35,068 nt of DNA from an uncultured Clostridia bacterium (GCA_945923775.1 CAMELR010000028.1:1-35068); one strand, 5' to 3'; positions 17,138-25,871 are shown, counted from the first letter of the stretch. The notes: generated by a model from the sequence alone, not told the origin. Translations and numbers: made by a program.

Positions 17138-18334
17138 GTGAAAAGATACGACCTTCTCACCCCGGAGGGAACCCGGGACCAGCTTTTTGATGAGTGCATA
17201 GCCAAGCGCACGATCCAGGAAAAGCTCAGGAAAATATTTACTGCATACGGATATTCCGAGGTAATAACCCCGGGTCTGGAGTTCTACGAGGTATTCAACG
17301 GAAAGGTGCATTATTTCCCGTCCGAGACGATGTACAAGCTGGTCGACGGAAAGAACCGCCTGATGGTTCTCCGCCCGGATAATACCATGCCTATAGCGAG
17401 ACTTGCGGCTACCAGACTCCGTGCTGAAAAGCTTCCGCTGAAGCTCTACTGCAACCAGAGCATTTTCATGGTTAATCCCAAGAACAGCGGCAGGGACGAC
17501 GAATTCACCCAGGTGGATATAGAGATACTCGGCGGCGAGAGCAAGGCGGCGGATTACGAGGCGCTTTCACTTGCGGCGCAGTCGCTGTTTGCAGTCGACG
17601 AGGATTTCCGGCTTGAGATAGGCGAGAGCGGAATTTTCCGCACCGTGGTCGACGACCTGAACCTCCCCGAGGAGAAGGCTGAGCTGATACATACTCTTAT
17701 TGAAAACAAGAATTATCCCGCGCTCAACGAGGCGCTCGAGGGAATCTCCTGCAGTGCCGCAGAGGCAGTGAAGGCACTCCCATCGCTTTTCGGAGAGAGC
17801 GAGGTATTCGAAGCCGCTGAAAAGTACATGTACAGCAAGGAGCTTCGCACAAAACTGAATACCCTCCGCGAGACCTACGACGCGCTCTGCTCGATGGGAT
17901 ATTCCGGCAAGATAAAGGTCGACCTCGGACTTGCGCACAAGAAGGATTACTATACTGGTATCCTGTTCCGCGGTTATGTCGAGGGCTACGGGCTTCCGGT
18001 TCTTTCCGGCGGACGTTACGACACCCTGCTCGGGGATTTCGGCAGGAACTCCACGGCAGTCGGATTTGCGGTGAATGTTGAAGCGGCTGCAAAGGTGCTG
18101 CTCAAGAGCGTACACGAGCCGCTCACCAAGCCGGTGGACGTACTGGTGTTCAGCATGAGCGGCTGCGAGACTCTGGGTCTTGCCCACTGCGCAGAGCTCA
18201 TAGGCGAGGGGCTGACGGTGTTCAATTCACTGAGCGCCACTGAGGAAGAAGCAGCTGAGTACGCAAAACAGCACGGCATACGCCGCATGGACGTTGTCGG
18301 AGCAAATTCGGCAGTTACCGTAAAGGAGGTCTGA
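17138..18334 (+). CDS. hisZ: ATP phosphoribosyltransferase regulatory subunit
   Basis: HisZ is a paralogue of histidyl-tRNA synthetase without aminoacylation activity; it forms a complex with short-form HisG and carries histidine feedback control. The 398-residue protein opens with the class II synthetase-like DLLTPEGTRDQLFDECIAKR, then GYSEVITPGLEFYEVF and LRPDNTMPIARLAATR, ending with GLPVLSGGRYDTLLGDFG. The start is a GTG at 17138 after GCGGAGG (9 bases spacing). The hisG ribosome-binding site lies within the last codons of hisZ. It is the first gene of the his operon. Confidence 0.9.
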   Translation: MKRYDLLTPEGTRDQLFDECIAKRTIQEKLRKIFTAYGYSEVITPGLEFYEVFNGKVHYFPSETMYKLVDGKNRLMVLRPDNTMPIARLAATRLRAEKLPLKLYCNQSIFMVNPKNSGRDDEFTQVDIEILGGESKAADYEALSLAAQSLFAVDEDFRLEIGESGIFRTVVDDLNLPEEKAELIHTLIENKNYPALNEALEGISCSAAEAVKALPSLFGESEVFEAAEKYMYSKELRTKLNTLRETYDALCSMGYSGKIKVDLGLAHKKDYYTGILFRGYVEGYGLPVLSGGRYDTLLGDFGRNSTAVGFAVNVEAAAKVLLKSVHEPLTKPVDVLVFSMSGCETLGLAHCAELIGEGLTVFNSLSATEEEAAEYAKQHGIRRMDVVGANSAVTVKEV

Positions 18335-18336
18335 TC

Positions 18337-18969
18337 ATGAAGAACAAGACCATCAGAATTGCTCTTACAAAGGGCAGACTTGAAAACAAGACCGTCGACC
18401 TGCTCGACAAGATAGGCTACGACGTATCGGAGCTCCGCGACAAGGGCAGGCGCCTGATACTGAACATTCCCGGCGAGGATATCGAAGTAGTTCTTGCGAA
18501 GGCGGCGGACGTAATTACATATGTCGAGCACGGCGTGTGCGATATCGGCGTAGTCGGTAAGGACACCATCATGGAGCACGGCGGAAAGTTCTTTGAGATC
18601 AGCGACCTCGGATTCGGCAGATGCAAGTTCGCGCTTGCCGGAAAGAAGGGGAACAACTTCTACGAGGGCTACGGTATCAAGACCATAGCCACAAAATACC
18701 CGGAAGTCACCCGAGCATTCTTCGAGAACAAGGGCATGGACATTGATATCGTGAAGATTGAGGGTTCGGTGGAGCTGGCTCCGTTGGTAGGTCTGGCTGA
18801 CGCTATCGTTGATATCGTAGAGACCGGGACCACGCTCAAGGAAAACGGGCTTGAGGTCTGGGAGGACGTTGCACCGATTTCGGCGCGTCTTATAGTCAAC
18901 ACCGTAAGCATGAAACTGAAGCAGCAGCGTATCGCTGAGATAGTCAAGCAGATAGAGGAGAATTTATAA
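18337..18969 (+). CDS. hisG: ATP phosphoribosyltransferase, short form, catalytic subunit
   Basis: It joins ATP and PRPP to phosphoribosyl-ATP, the first step of histidine synthesis. At 210 residues it lacks the C-terminal regulatory domain of the long form and so needs HisZ, which is encoded directly upstream. The PRPP loop is E162-TGTTL in DIVETGTTLKENGL. GVVGKDTIMEHG and LALTKGRLE-like RIALTKGRLEN are family motifs. The start follows GGAGG. The stop overlaps the hisD start by one base (TAATG). Confidence 0.95.
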   Translation: MKNKTIRIALTKGRLENKTVDLLDKIGYDVSELRDKGRRLILNIPGEDIEVVLAKAADVITYVEHGVCDIGVVGKDTIMEHGGKFFEISDLGFGRCKFALAGKKGNNFYEGYGIKTIATKYPEVTRAFFENKGMDIDIVKIEGSVELAPLVGLADAIVDIVETGTTLKENGLEVWEDVAPISARLIVNTVSMKLKQQRIAEIVKQIEENL

Positions 18970-20264
18970 TGATAAGGATAATCAAGGCAGACGGCGAGGA
19001 GAAGCAGTTCCTCGCAGAGGTCGAGAAGCGTGCAGGTCAGGTAAATGCGGACGTTGAAAAGACAGTCCGCGCTATACTCGCAGACGTAAAGGAGAACGGC
19101 GACGCGGCGGTAAAGAGCTACACCGCAAAGTTCGACTGCCCTAACGCGCAGTACTACAGAGTTCCCGACGAGGCTATACAGGACGCGCTCACCGAGGCGA
19201 ACGAGAACAGCCCGGAGTTCGTCAACGCAATGCTGAACGCTGTTGAGAACATCACCGCATTTCACAACAGGCAGAAGCGCGAGGGCTTCTGCGTAACCGA
19301 GGAAAACGGCGTTATCATGGGTCAGCGCGTAAGAGGCCTCGACCGCGTTGGACTGTACGTACCCGGCGGCACGGCTGCGTATCCTTCCTCCGTGCTGATG
19401 AACGCTATCCCGGCTAAAATTGCAGGCGTTAAGGAGATCATCATGGTAACTCCTCCGCTCAAGGACGGCACTGCAAACAAGGATATCCTTGTTGCTGCAG
19501 CGCTCTGCGGAGTTGACAAGATCTACCTTGCAGGCGGCGCGCAGGCTGTAGCGGCGCTCGCATACGGCACCGAGGAGATACCGCGCGTTTCCAAGATCGT
19601 AGGCCCCGGCAACATCTTCGTTGCAACAGCTAAGAAGCTGCTTTACGGAACTGTAGACATCGACATGTTCGCAGGTCCCAGCGAGATTCTAGTATTTGCA
19701 GATGAGACTGCGAACCCGGTTTACCTCGCGGCTGACCTTATGTCCCAGGCTGAGCACGACAAGCTCGCCAGCGCGATCATGATAACCACCAGCATGGATA
19801 TTGCAGTACGCACGCAGGCAGAGATAGAGCGCCAGTCCGCGTACCTCTCAAGAAAGGACATCATCGACTACTCCATGACAAACTACGGCGCGATCATCGT
19901 CAGCGAGGACAAGGATTACGCCATCGAGCTTGCAAACAAGCTTGCTCCGGAGCACATGGAGGTCGTAGCTGAGAACCCCACCGAATACATCGGAAAGATC
20001 GACAACGTAGGTTCGCTGTTCCTCGGTCAGTATTCCCCGGAGCCTCTCGGCGATTACTATGCAGGTCCGAACCACGTTCTTCCCACCAGCGGAACCGCGC
20101 GTTTCTTCTCACCGCTCGGCGTAGACAGCTTCGTAAAGCGTTCCAGTTACATCTGCTACACCAAGGACGCTCTGCTTGACGCGGCAGACGACATTATCCT
20201 CATCGCCGAGCGCGAGAAGCTCACCGCGCATGCAAATTCCATCAAGGTGCGCAAGGAAGGCTGA
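18969..20264 (+). CDS. hisD: Histidinol dehydrogenase
   Basis: A zinc enzyme that oxidises L-histidinol to L-histidine in two NAD-dependent steps, the last of the pathway. The 431-residue protein has GLYVPGGTAAYPSSVLMNAI, GPGNIFVATAKK, the segment DMFAGPSEILVFAD, SQAEHD, and the catalytic E328-H329 in LAPEHMEVV, plus GPNHVLPTSGTARFFSPLGV. It overlaps hisG by one base and is 2 bases from hisB. Confidence 0.97.
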   Translation: MIRIIKADGEEKQFLAEVEKRAGQVNADVEKTVRAILADVKENGDAAVKSYTAKFDCPNAQYYRVPDEAIQDALTEANENSPEFVNAMLNAVENITAFHNRQKREGFCVTEENGVIMGQRVRGLDRVGLYVPGGTAAYPSSVLMNAIPAKIAGVKEIIMVTPPLKDGTANKDILVAAALCGVDKIYLAGGAQAVAALAYGTEEIPRVSKIVGPGNIFVATAKKLLYGTVDIDMFAGPSEILVFADETANPVYLAADLMSQAEHDKLASAIMITTSMDIAVRTQAEIERQSAYLSRKDIIDYSMTNYGAIIVSEDKDYAIELANKLAPEHMEVVAENPTEYIGKIDNVGSLFLGQYSPEPLGDYYAGPNHVLPTSGTARFFSPLGVDSFVKRSSYICYTKDALLDAADDIILIAEREKLTAHANSIKVRKEG

Positions 20265-20266
20265 CG

Positions 20267-20860
20267 GTGAACGCTATGAACAGAACCGCAGAAATCACCA
20301 GAAAAACCAAGGAAACCGACATTAAGATAAAGCTTGATCTTGACAAAAGCGGCGAAGTCAGCATTGATACGGGCATAGGATTCCTCGACCACATGCTGAC
20401 TGCCCTTGCAGTCCATGGTGGATTTTCGCTTTCCGTAAAGTGCGTCGGCGACCTGAACGTTGACGGCCACCACACAACCGAGGATATCGGTATCGTGCTC
20501 GGCATGGCTTTCAGGGAAGCACTCGGCGATAAATCCGGCATTATGCGCTATGGAAGCGCGTTCATTCCGATGGACGAGTCCCTTGCATTCTGCTCGCTTG
20601 ACATCAGCGCGAGACCGTTCCTCGTGTTCAATGCGCAGTTCACAAACGAGCGCGTCGGTGAGTTCGACACCTGCCTTACCGAGGAGTTTATGCGCTCCTT
20701 TGCGTTCAATGCGGGGATAACCCTGCACCTTCGCGTGGAGTACGGCAGCAACGACCACCATAAGATAGAAGCGCTGTTCAAGGCTCTTGCATACGCACTC
20801 AAGGCGGCTGTAAAGCGCAATACGGACGGCTCCGTTGTGTCCACAAAGGGAGTTCTGTAA
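20267..20860 (+). CDS. hisB: Imidazoleglycerol-phosphate dehydratase
   Basis: It dehydrates imidazole-glycerol phosphate to imidazole-acetol phosphate with Mn ions. The 197-residue single-domain form shows both metal-binding repeats: GIGFLDHMLTALAVHGGF with DGHHTTEDIGI, and YGSNDHHKIEALFKALA. The histidinol-phosphatase domain found fused in enterobacteria is absent. I use the GTG at 20267, 6 bases after GGAAGG; an ATG at 20276 is the alternative and would cut three residues. The stop overlaps the next gene by one base. Confidence 0.94.
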   Translation: MNAMNRTAEITRKTKETDIKIKLDLDKSGEVSIDTGIGFLDHMLTALAVHGGFSLSVKCVGDLNVDGHHTTEDIGIVLGMAFREALGDKSGIMRYGSAFIPMDESLAFCSLDISARPFLVFNAQFTNERVGEFDTCLTEEFMRSFAFNAGITLHLRVEYGSNDHHKIEALFKALAYALKAAVKRNTDGSVVSTKGVL

Positions 20861-21294
20861 TGCAGGGGTACAACCTCATCGTGGTTTTTTCGCCGGACAG
20901 AGAGAAAATGCTCATGTGCCGCCGGATAAAGGAGCCTTACAAGGGGCTTATAAACTTTGTCGGCGGAAAGATAGAGCCGGGCGAGAGCGGCGGTCACGCC
21001 GCCTACCGCGAACTATTCGAGGAAACGGGAATATCAGACCGGGATATAAAACTAATTCACCTGATGGATTTCAGCTACCCGCTGGATCCCTGTTACGTGG
21101 AGGTCTACGTGGGGCAGCTCATACATGATGTCGCAGTAAAAGGCGACGAAAATACGTTGTTCTGGAGCGGGCTTGACTGTGACTTTTTCGATATGAAGCA
21201 GTACGCCGGTGAAGGCAACATCGGGCACATCATGGAGCATGTGAAGCTGAATTCCGATAAGATATTCCTGAATACGAAAGGAACGACACTATGA
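20860..21294 (+). CDS. NUDIX hydrolase inside the his operon
   Basis: A 144-residue MutT-like protein that should cleave a nucleoside diphosphate linked to another group. The NUDIX box is complete from G36 to I58: G36, E42, R50-E51-L52, E54-E55, G57. YNLIVVFSPDREKMLMCRR at the start is typical for MutT/8-oxo-dGTPase-like members. It overlaps hisB by one base and hisH by four, so it is firmly part of the operon. It is not a known histidine-pathway enzyme; HisE and HisI do the pyrophosphohydrolase and cyclohydrolase steps here. The substrate is unknown. Confidence 0.9.
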   Translation: MQGYNLIVVFSPDREKMLMCRRIKEPYKGLINFVGGKIEPGESGGHAAYRELFEETGISDRDIKLIHLMDFSYPLDPCYVEVYVGQLIHDVAVKGDENTLFWSGLDCDFFDMKQYAGEGNIGHIMEHVKLNSDKIFLNTKGTTL

Positions 21295-21890
21295 TCGCGA
21301 TAATTGACTACGGCGCAGGAAACCTGTTCAGCGTGAAAAACGCTCTTGACTTCCTCGGGCTGGAGAACAAGATAACCAACAGCGCCGCCGACCTCAGATC
21401 CGCCGACCGCCTGATACTTCCCGGCGTTGGAGCCTTCCCGGACGCAATGAGAATGCTCGGCGAGACCGGTCTGATCGGCGTTATCAAGGAGGAGGTACAG
21501 AAAAAGCCGCTCCTCGGGATATGCCTCGGAATGCAGATGCTGTTCGAAAAGGGCTACGAATTCGGCGAAACTGACGGCCTCGGACTTATTCCCGGGAGCG
21601 TTAAGCTTATGCACCCGGCAGGGGAGCTGCCTGTTCCGCATATCGGCTGGAACTCACTCGAGAAAAATGTTCCGTGCAGACTGCTAGACAGATGCGCCGA
21701 TGGTGAGTACGTGTATTTCGTACACAGCTACGCCGCCGAGTGCGACAGAAAGTACATTGCGGCATGGTGCGACTATGGAATGAAGGTCCCGGCGCTGGTG
21801 TTCAGCGGAAACGTATACGGGGCGCAGTTCCACCCGGAAAAGAGCGGCGAAACGGGGCTGAATATTCTCAGGTGTTTTGCTGAATTATAA
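21291..21890 (+). CDS. hisH: Imidazole glycerol phosphate synthase, glutaminase subunit
   Basis: Class I glutamine amidotransferase that delivers ammonia to HisF. The triad is C78 in [10 protein letters not shown], and H181 with E183 in QFHPEKSG. The N-terminus [18 protein letters not shown] is diagnostic. At 199 residues it is full length. It overlaps the NUDIX gene by four bases (ATGA). Confidence 0.97.
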   Translation: MIAIIDYGAGNLFSVKNALDFLGLENKITNSAADLRSADRLILPGVGAFPDAMRMLGETGLIGVIKEEVQKKPLLGICLGMQMLFEKGYEFGETDGLGLIPGSVKLMHPAGELPVPHIGWNSLEKNVPCRLLDRCADGEYVYFVHSYAAECDRKYIAAWCDYGMKVPALVFSGNVYGAQFHPEKSGETGLNILRCFAEL

Positions 21891-21899
21891 AGAGCTATT

Positions 21900-21921
21900 G
21901 CGTATAAGTTTTGCTTTATGC
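21900..21921 (+). other. Small hairpin between hisH and hisA
   Basis: GCGTATAAG can pair with CTTTATGC across a 5-base loop, with one bulge and one wobble pair. No T tract follows. A role in mRNA processing or stability is only a guess. Confidence 0.3.
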
Positions 21922-21949
21922 AGTATATCCTACAAAAAGGAGAAAATGA

Positions 21950-22672
21950 ATGGTTATACTTCCGGCTATTGATATAAAGGACGGGAACTGCGTCCGCCTT
22001 TTCAAGGGGGACTACGGAACAGTTCAGAAGGTCGCTGACAGCTACATGGATACCGCGCGCGGTTTCGAAGCTTCCGGCGCGGAGTGGGTCCACATGGTCG
22101 ACCTCGACGGCGCAAAGGACGCGACCCAGCAGAACAAGGATATTTTCATCGACGTTGCGAAGAACACGAAGCTCAAGGTAGAGGTCGGCGGAGGTATCCG
22201 CAGCCTTGACACCGTGGAAATGTACCTCAACGCGGGTATTTCCAGGGTAATAATCGGCTCGGCGGCGGTCAAGGATCCCGAGTTCGTAAAGCGCGCCGCG
22301 AAGGAATTCAAGGGGCGCATAGCGGTAGGTATCGACGCCAAGAACGGATTCGTTGCAACAGAGGGCTGGCTTGAGACCAGCGGAGTGAACTACATAGACC
22401 TCGGCGTTGAAATGTGTCGCGCGGGAGTTCAGTACTTCATCTTCACAGACATAGACAAGGACGGCACACTCAGCCGCCCGAACCACTTCAAGACAAAGAA
22501 GCTCCAGGAAACGCTTGCCCCCCTCGGTGGAAACGTCATTGCAAGCGGCGGGATAAAGACCATCAACAACATAAAGACGCTGAAAAAGAATGGAATTTAC
22601 GGAGCCATCTGCGGCAAGTCTATCTATTCCGGCAGCCTTGACCTTGCTCAGGCTGTGCGTCTTGCGAAGTAA
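21950..22672 (+). CDS. hisA: Phosphoribosylformimino-AICAR phosphate isomerase
   Basis: TIM-barrel isomerase that converts ProFAR to PRFAR. The 240-residue protein has the catalytic D8 in [20 protein letters not shown] and D167 in FTDIDKDGT, with [10 protein letters not shown] and [10 protein letters not shown] as phosphate-binding loops. An ATG at 21946 is in another frame; the correct one at 21950 lies 6 bases after AAGGAG. It is followed by hisF after 10 bases. Confidence 0.96.
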   Translation: MVILPAIDIKDGNCVRLFKGDYGTVQKVADSYMDTARGFEASGAEWVHMVDLDGAKDATQQNKDIFIDVAKNTKLKVEVGGGIRSLDTVEMYLNAGISRVIIGSAAVKDPEFVKRAAKEFKGRIAVGIDAKNGFVATEGWLETSGVNYIDLGVEMCRAGVQYFIFTDIDKDGTLSRPNHFKTKKLQETLAPLGGNVIASGGIKTINNIKTLKKNGIYGAICGKSIYSGSLDLAQAVRLAK

Positions 22673-22682
22673 AGGAGCAGCC

Positions 22683-23453
22683 ATGTTAGCTAAAAGGATA
22701 ATCCCGTGCCTTGACGTCCGCAACGGCAAGGTAGTAAAGGGCGTGAATTTCGAGGGCATAAAAGACGTAGGCGACCCGGTGGAGCTTGCAATCGAATACA
22801 ACCGCCAGGGCGCGGACGAGCTTGTATTCTACGATATAACGGCTTCCTACGAGGGAAGGGGTGTTATGCTCGACGTAGTAAAGCGTACTGCACAGCAGGT
22901 ATTCGTGCCTCTGTGCGTCGGAGGCGGCATCGGTTCGGTGCAGGATTTCCGCGATACGCTCCGCGCAGGAGCCGACAAGGTTTCGGTCAATTCACAGGCG
23001 GTCAAGAATCCGAAGCTCATCAGCGACGCCGCTGAGATATTCGGCAGCCAGTGCGTTGTTGTCGGCATAGACGCCAAGCGCAACGGCAAGGGCGGCTACA
23101 ATGTATTCATAAACGGCGGCAGAGTCGACATGAACCTCGACCTCGGCGACTGGGTAAAGGAGATCGAGGAGCGCGGAGCCGGCGAAATATGCCTGAATTC
23201 CATCGACACCGACGGAGTACGCGGCGGTTTTGACCTTGACATGCTGAATTTCGTATGCAGCCGTGTGAAGATACCGGTAATTGCGAGCGGCGGGTGCGGT
23301 TCTATTGATCACTTCTCGGAGGTATTTGAAAAGACCGCAAGCTCTGCGGCGCTGGCGGCTTCGCTGTTCCATTTCGGGGAGCTCACCGTTGACGAGGTGA
23401 AGGAGCACCTTCGCCAGCACAAAATTCCGGTAAGAACATCTGCGAGGGCTTGA
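22683..23453 (+). CDS. hisF: Imidazole glycerol phosphate synthase, cyclase subunit
   Basis: It uses ammonia from HisH to turn PRFAR into imidazole-glycerol phosphate and AICAR. The 256-residue TIM barrel begins [20 protein letters not shown] with D11, and D130 lies in [20 protein letters not shown] and [12 protein letters not shown] are the phosphate loops. I start at the ATG at 22683, which follows AAAGGAG; an open frame reaches back to 22590 but has no family match. DUF4253 follows with a 1-base gap. Confidence 0.97.
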   Translation: MLAKRIIPCLDVRNGKVVKGVNFEGIKDVGDPVELAIEYNRQGADELVFYDITASYEGRGVMLDVVKRTAQQVFVPLCVGGGIGSVQDFRDTLRAGADKVSVNSQAVKNPKLISDAAEIFGSQCVVVGIDAKRNGKGGYNVFINGGRVDMNLDLGDWVKEIEERGAGEICLNSIDTDGVRGGFDLDMLNFVCSRVKIPVIASGGCGSIDHFSEVFEKTASSAALAASLFHFGELTVDEVKEHLRQHKIPVRTSARA

Positions 23454-23454
23454 T

Positions 23455-24204
23455 ATGGGACTTTTTTCTGCAAAACCCAGCGCAAACGCTCAGAAGATCA
23501 TCGACTGGCTCGGCTGTGAGTGTGAGTATTTCCCGGCGGGAAAGCCCGCGCAGTTTATTAGTTCCACTTATGAGGACGCGTTCGCCAAAAAGGAAATGGG
23601 CGGATACACTCCGGTCATAATAGTGGTAAACGACGTGCTTTCCGAATGGTTCGACATGCTCCGTGAGGACTCCAGAACCTCTCCGGAGGAGCGCCGCAGG
23701 GAACTTCTCAGCGCTGAGCTTCCGGACGCGCAGGAATGGTTCACCGAAAGGCTTTCGGAAATGAAGGCGATGTACGGCGAGTACTGGAACGAGATCACCG
23801 CTGATTCCGGAAACTGCGGCAGTAAAATTGACAAGCTGCCCGGATTTGTTGACTTCGGGACAAAGAAAGCCGCTGAGGTCGTAATAGCTAAGATCCCTAC
23901 GGAAAATTCCTGGGAGGTTTTCGCGTGGCTGCCATTCGGCGGCTGGAACGAGTGCCCTGAGCCTGAAATCATGATGGCGGTAGGGAAGTACTGGTTCCAG
24001 AAGTTCGGAGCGGTTCCCGCGGTTATTTCGCACGATATACTCGAGTTTGTTGCACAGCCGGTAAGAGACAGAAGCGCTGCCGTAGGTCTTGCGCTGGAGC
24101 AGTACGCATTCTGCAATGATATCATTGATCAGGGCTGCCAGGAGGTCTGCATTCTTGCGGACATGCTTGCAAAATCGTCGGTCTGGATTTTCTGGTGGGA
24201 TTGA
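23455..24204 (+). CDS. DUF4253-domain protein
   Basis: The 249-residue protein matches my memory of the DUF4253 family in its C-terminal 100 residues: [19 protein letters not shown] (W158-N165 core), [33 protein letters not shown] and the ending VWIFWWD. The N-terminal half has no motif I know. There is no membrane segment. It lies 1 base after hisF, with a poor ribosome-binding site (GAGGG), so translation is probably coupled. DUF4253 has no known function and is best known from actinobacteria; a link with histidine synthesis is not established. It is the last gene before an internal promoter. Confidence 0.8.
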   Translation: MGLFSAKPSANAQKIIDWLGCECEYFPAGKPAQFISSTYEDAFAKKEMGGYTPVIIVVNDVLSEWFDMLREDSRTSPEERRRELLSAELPDAQEWFTERLSEMKAMYGEYWNEITADSGNCGSKIDKLPGFVDFGTKKAAEVVIAKIPTENSWEVFAWLPFGGWNECPEPEIMMAVGKYWFQKFGAVPAVISHDILEFVAQPVRDRSAAVGLALEQYAFCNDIIDQGCQEVCILADMLAKSSVWIFWWD

Positions 24205-24207
24205 TAC

Positions 24208-24236
24208 TTGCATTCTGCTGGAAAATGTGATATACT
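24208..24236 (+). promoter_or_regulatory. Candidate internal promoter before hisI
   Basis: TTGCAT at 24208-24213, a 17-base spacer and TATACT at 24231-24236 with TGA before it. It starts right at the stop of the DUF4253 gene and would give a leader of about 95 bases. Confidence 0.6.
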
Positions 24237-24251
24237 ATTGTTGGCATTTTT

Positions 24252-24321
24252 ACTGCACCGGGATATTTATAGTGCAGTTTTGCATTCCGGGCGTACAGAC
24301 AAGCTGCTGTTCGGGGCAGCA
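24252..24321 (+). other. Two hairpins in the hisI leader
   Basis: ACTGCAC (24252-24258) pairs with GTGCAGT (24272-24278) and is followed by TTTTGC; GCTGC pairs with GCAGC around 24303-24320. Such a leader could attenuate hisI-hisE; the T tract is short. Confidence 0.4.
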
Positions 24322-24337
24322 AGAAAGTAAGGTACAT

Positions 24338-24652
24338 ATGGACGTTAAGAAGTATTTCAAGAAATCCGGGCTTATCCCGGCGATAGTTACCGACGCTGAA
24401 AACGGCGAGGTACTCATGCTTGCCTATATGAACGAGGAGAGCCTCCAGAAAACGCTGGAGACCGGCTACACCTGGTTCTGGAGCCGCTCACGTCAGGAGC
24501 TCTGGAACAAGGGCGCGACCTCCGGTCATTTCCAGAAGGTGGTTGAGATGTACAGCGACTGCGACGACGATACGCTGCTGATAAAGGTCATTCAGACCGG
24601 GGCGGCCTGTCACACCGGACACAGAAGCTGCTTTTTCACGCGCATAAAGTAA
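24338..24652 (+). CDS. hisI: Phosphoribosyl-AMP cyclohydrolase
   Basis: A small zinc enzyme that opens the purine ring of phosphoribosyl-AMP. The 104 residues form the stand-alone cyclohydrolase. [19 protein letters not shown], the metal-binding [11 protein letters not shown] and the zinc-binding [11 protein letters not shown] are all present. I start at the ATG at 24338; the frame is open further upstream but the family begins here. The ribosome-binding site (GTAAGG) is weak. HisE is encoded separately downstream rather than fused. Confidence 0.95.
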   Translation: MDVKKYFKKSGLIPAIVTDAENGEVLMLAYMNEESLQKTLETGYTWFWSRSRQELWNKGATSGHFQKVVEMYSDCDDDTLLIKVIQTGAACHTGHRSCFFTRIK

Positions 24653-24660
24653 GAAAATCC

Positions 24661-24687
24661 GCTGCTGTATTTGATCAGTACAGCAGC
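24661..24687 (+). other. Stem-loop between hisI and hisE
   Basis: GCTGCTGTA (24661-24669) pairs perfectly with TACAGCAGC (24679-24687). The T-rich stretch after it (TTATTCAGTTT) is interrupted, so it may be a weak terminator or a stabilising or processing structure that sets the hisI:hisE ratio. Confidence 0.5.
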
Positions 24688-24725
24688 TTATTCAGTTTAA
24701 ACATGAATTCAAAGGAGAAATTAAC

Positions 24726-25052
24726 ATGATGGACGCATTCAAGGATATGTACGACGTAGTTGTAGACCGCAGGGCAAACCCGCAGGAGGGTTCCTATACC
24801 TGCTACCTGTTCGATAAGGGAATCGACAAGATACTCAAGAAGTGCGGCGAGGAGTGCACCGAGATGGTAATTGCCGCAAAGAACAACGACAAGGACGAGC
24901 TTGCAAACGAGATAAACGACCTGCTGTATCATATGATCGTAATGATGGTCGACCGCGGCGTGACAGTTGAGGACATCGAGAAGATCATGGTAGAGCGCAG
25001 CAAGAAGATCGGCAATCTCAAGCAGTTCCACGTGAGCGACCATAACACCTGA
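24726..25052 (+). CDS. hisE: Phosphoribosyl-ATP pyrophosphatase
   Basis: It hydrolyses phosphoribosyl-ATP to phosphoribosyl-AMP and pyrophosphate, the second histidine step. The 108-residue all-helical MazG-like protein has GSYTCYLFDKGIDKILKKCG, the metal-binding EECTEMVIAAKN, and NEINDLLYHMIVMM. The start follows AAAGGAG; there are two adjacent ATGs, and the first has the better spacing. It is the last his gene in the window; the next gene begins one base after its stop. Confidence 0.95.
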   Translation: MMDAFKDMYDVVVDRRANPQEGSYTCYLFDKGIDKILKKCGEECTEMVIAAKNNDKDELANEINDLLYHMIVMMVDRGVTVEDIEKIMVERSKKIGNLKQFHVSDHNT

Positions 25053-25053
25053 T

Positions 25054-25815
25054 ATGGAGCTTACAAGATTTATAGACGACTACGCCGACGACATTTACGC
25101 GCTGGCGCTGATCACAACAAAGAATTTCGATTCCGCCAAGGAGATCTTCGTGCGGAATTGCTTTGCATGTCCGGAGATAGCTGATAGCACCGAGCTTCCG
25201 GAGATGCTGAAAAAGGCGTACCCTATGTGCCGCGAGGCCGAGGCAAACGATTCGGCAGTCACTCTTACAGGCATTGAGCTTGACGGAAAGAAGCAGCAGC
25301 TTCTGGAATCCGTGCTGAGGCAGCCGTTTATTGTTCGCGCGATCATACACATGCGCTGGGAAAACGACCTGGAGCCTGAGCAGATCGCGAAGCTGACCGG
25401 GGAAAGCCTCCGTTACGTGAACAATACCATGGAGGAACTTCCCGAGGAACTCACCCGGGAACTTGACAAGAGCTACAAGGACATCTGTTTCAGGATAAAA
25501 GCGGACGACAAGCTGAAATCTTACGTTATCCGAAGCATGAATTCCGGTAAGAAGCGCCAGTTTGAAGTAAAGGGCGAGGCTGTTCCTACCCATAAATGGA
25601 CGAAGCAGCAGAAAACGGTGATTATCATTATAGCCGCGGTCATTACCGTGGTGATATGCATTGTTGTGCCGCTCATCGAAAGCTACTACCAGATGAGGAA
25701 GGACGAGAATTTCGAGTCTTTTGAAAATGTTGCTACCGAGGAGATGTTCCGTTATACTTCCGAATCGCCCTCTGTTCCCGGCGATCAGTTAAACCTGACA
25801 GGTTCCGATAGTTAA
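25054..25815 (+). CDS. Sigma-factor-like protein with a C-terminal membrane anchor
   Basis: The 253-residue protein looks like a diverged ECF sigma factor. Residues 5-37 (FIDDYADDIYALALITTKNF) have the spacing of a region 2 start, and 80-130 resemble region 4, with a helix-turn-helix at about 106-129 (LEPEQIAKLTGESLRYVNNT). A basic segment follows (KKRQF, 166-170), then a single membrane helix at about 188-207 (VIIIIAAVITVVICIVV) and 45 polar residues outside the cell. Region 2 seems short for promoter melting, so it may be a DNA- or RNA-polymerase-binding regulator and not a working sigma factor. It starts one base after hisE, without a Shine-Dalgarno. Family assignment is by pattern only. 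Confidence 0.6.
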   Translation: MELTRFIDDYADDIYALALITTKNFDSAKEIFVRNCFACPEIADSTELPEMLKKAYPMCREAEANDSAVTLTGIELDGKKQQLLESVLRQPFIVRAIIHMRWENDLEPEQIAKLTGESLRYVNNTMEELPEELTRELDKSYKDICFRIKADDKLKSYVIRSMNSGKKRQFEVKGEAVPTHKWTKQQKTVIIIIAAVITVVICIVVPLIESYYQMRKDENFESFENVATEEMFRYTSESPSVPGDQLNLTGSDS

Positions 25816-25822
25816 AATTTCT

Positions 25823-25850
25823 TAAAAAATCGAAAAAGTACTTGATTTTT
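25823..25850 (+). terminator. AT-rich terminator-like hairpin
   Basis: AAAAAATC pairs with GATTTTTTT over a 12-base loop and ends in T residues. The stem has almost no G-C pairs, so termination may be weak. Confidence 0.35.
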
Positions 25851-25871
25851 TTGTTAAAATATGCGAAAATA

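Noticed and set aside
22590-22682. N-terminal extension of HisF
   Set aside because: The extra residues are the end of hisA in another frame; the canonical [12 protein letters not shown] start has its own AAAGGAG.
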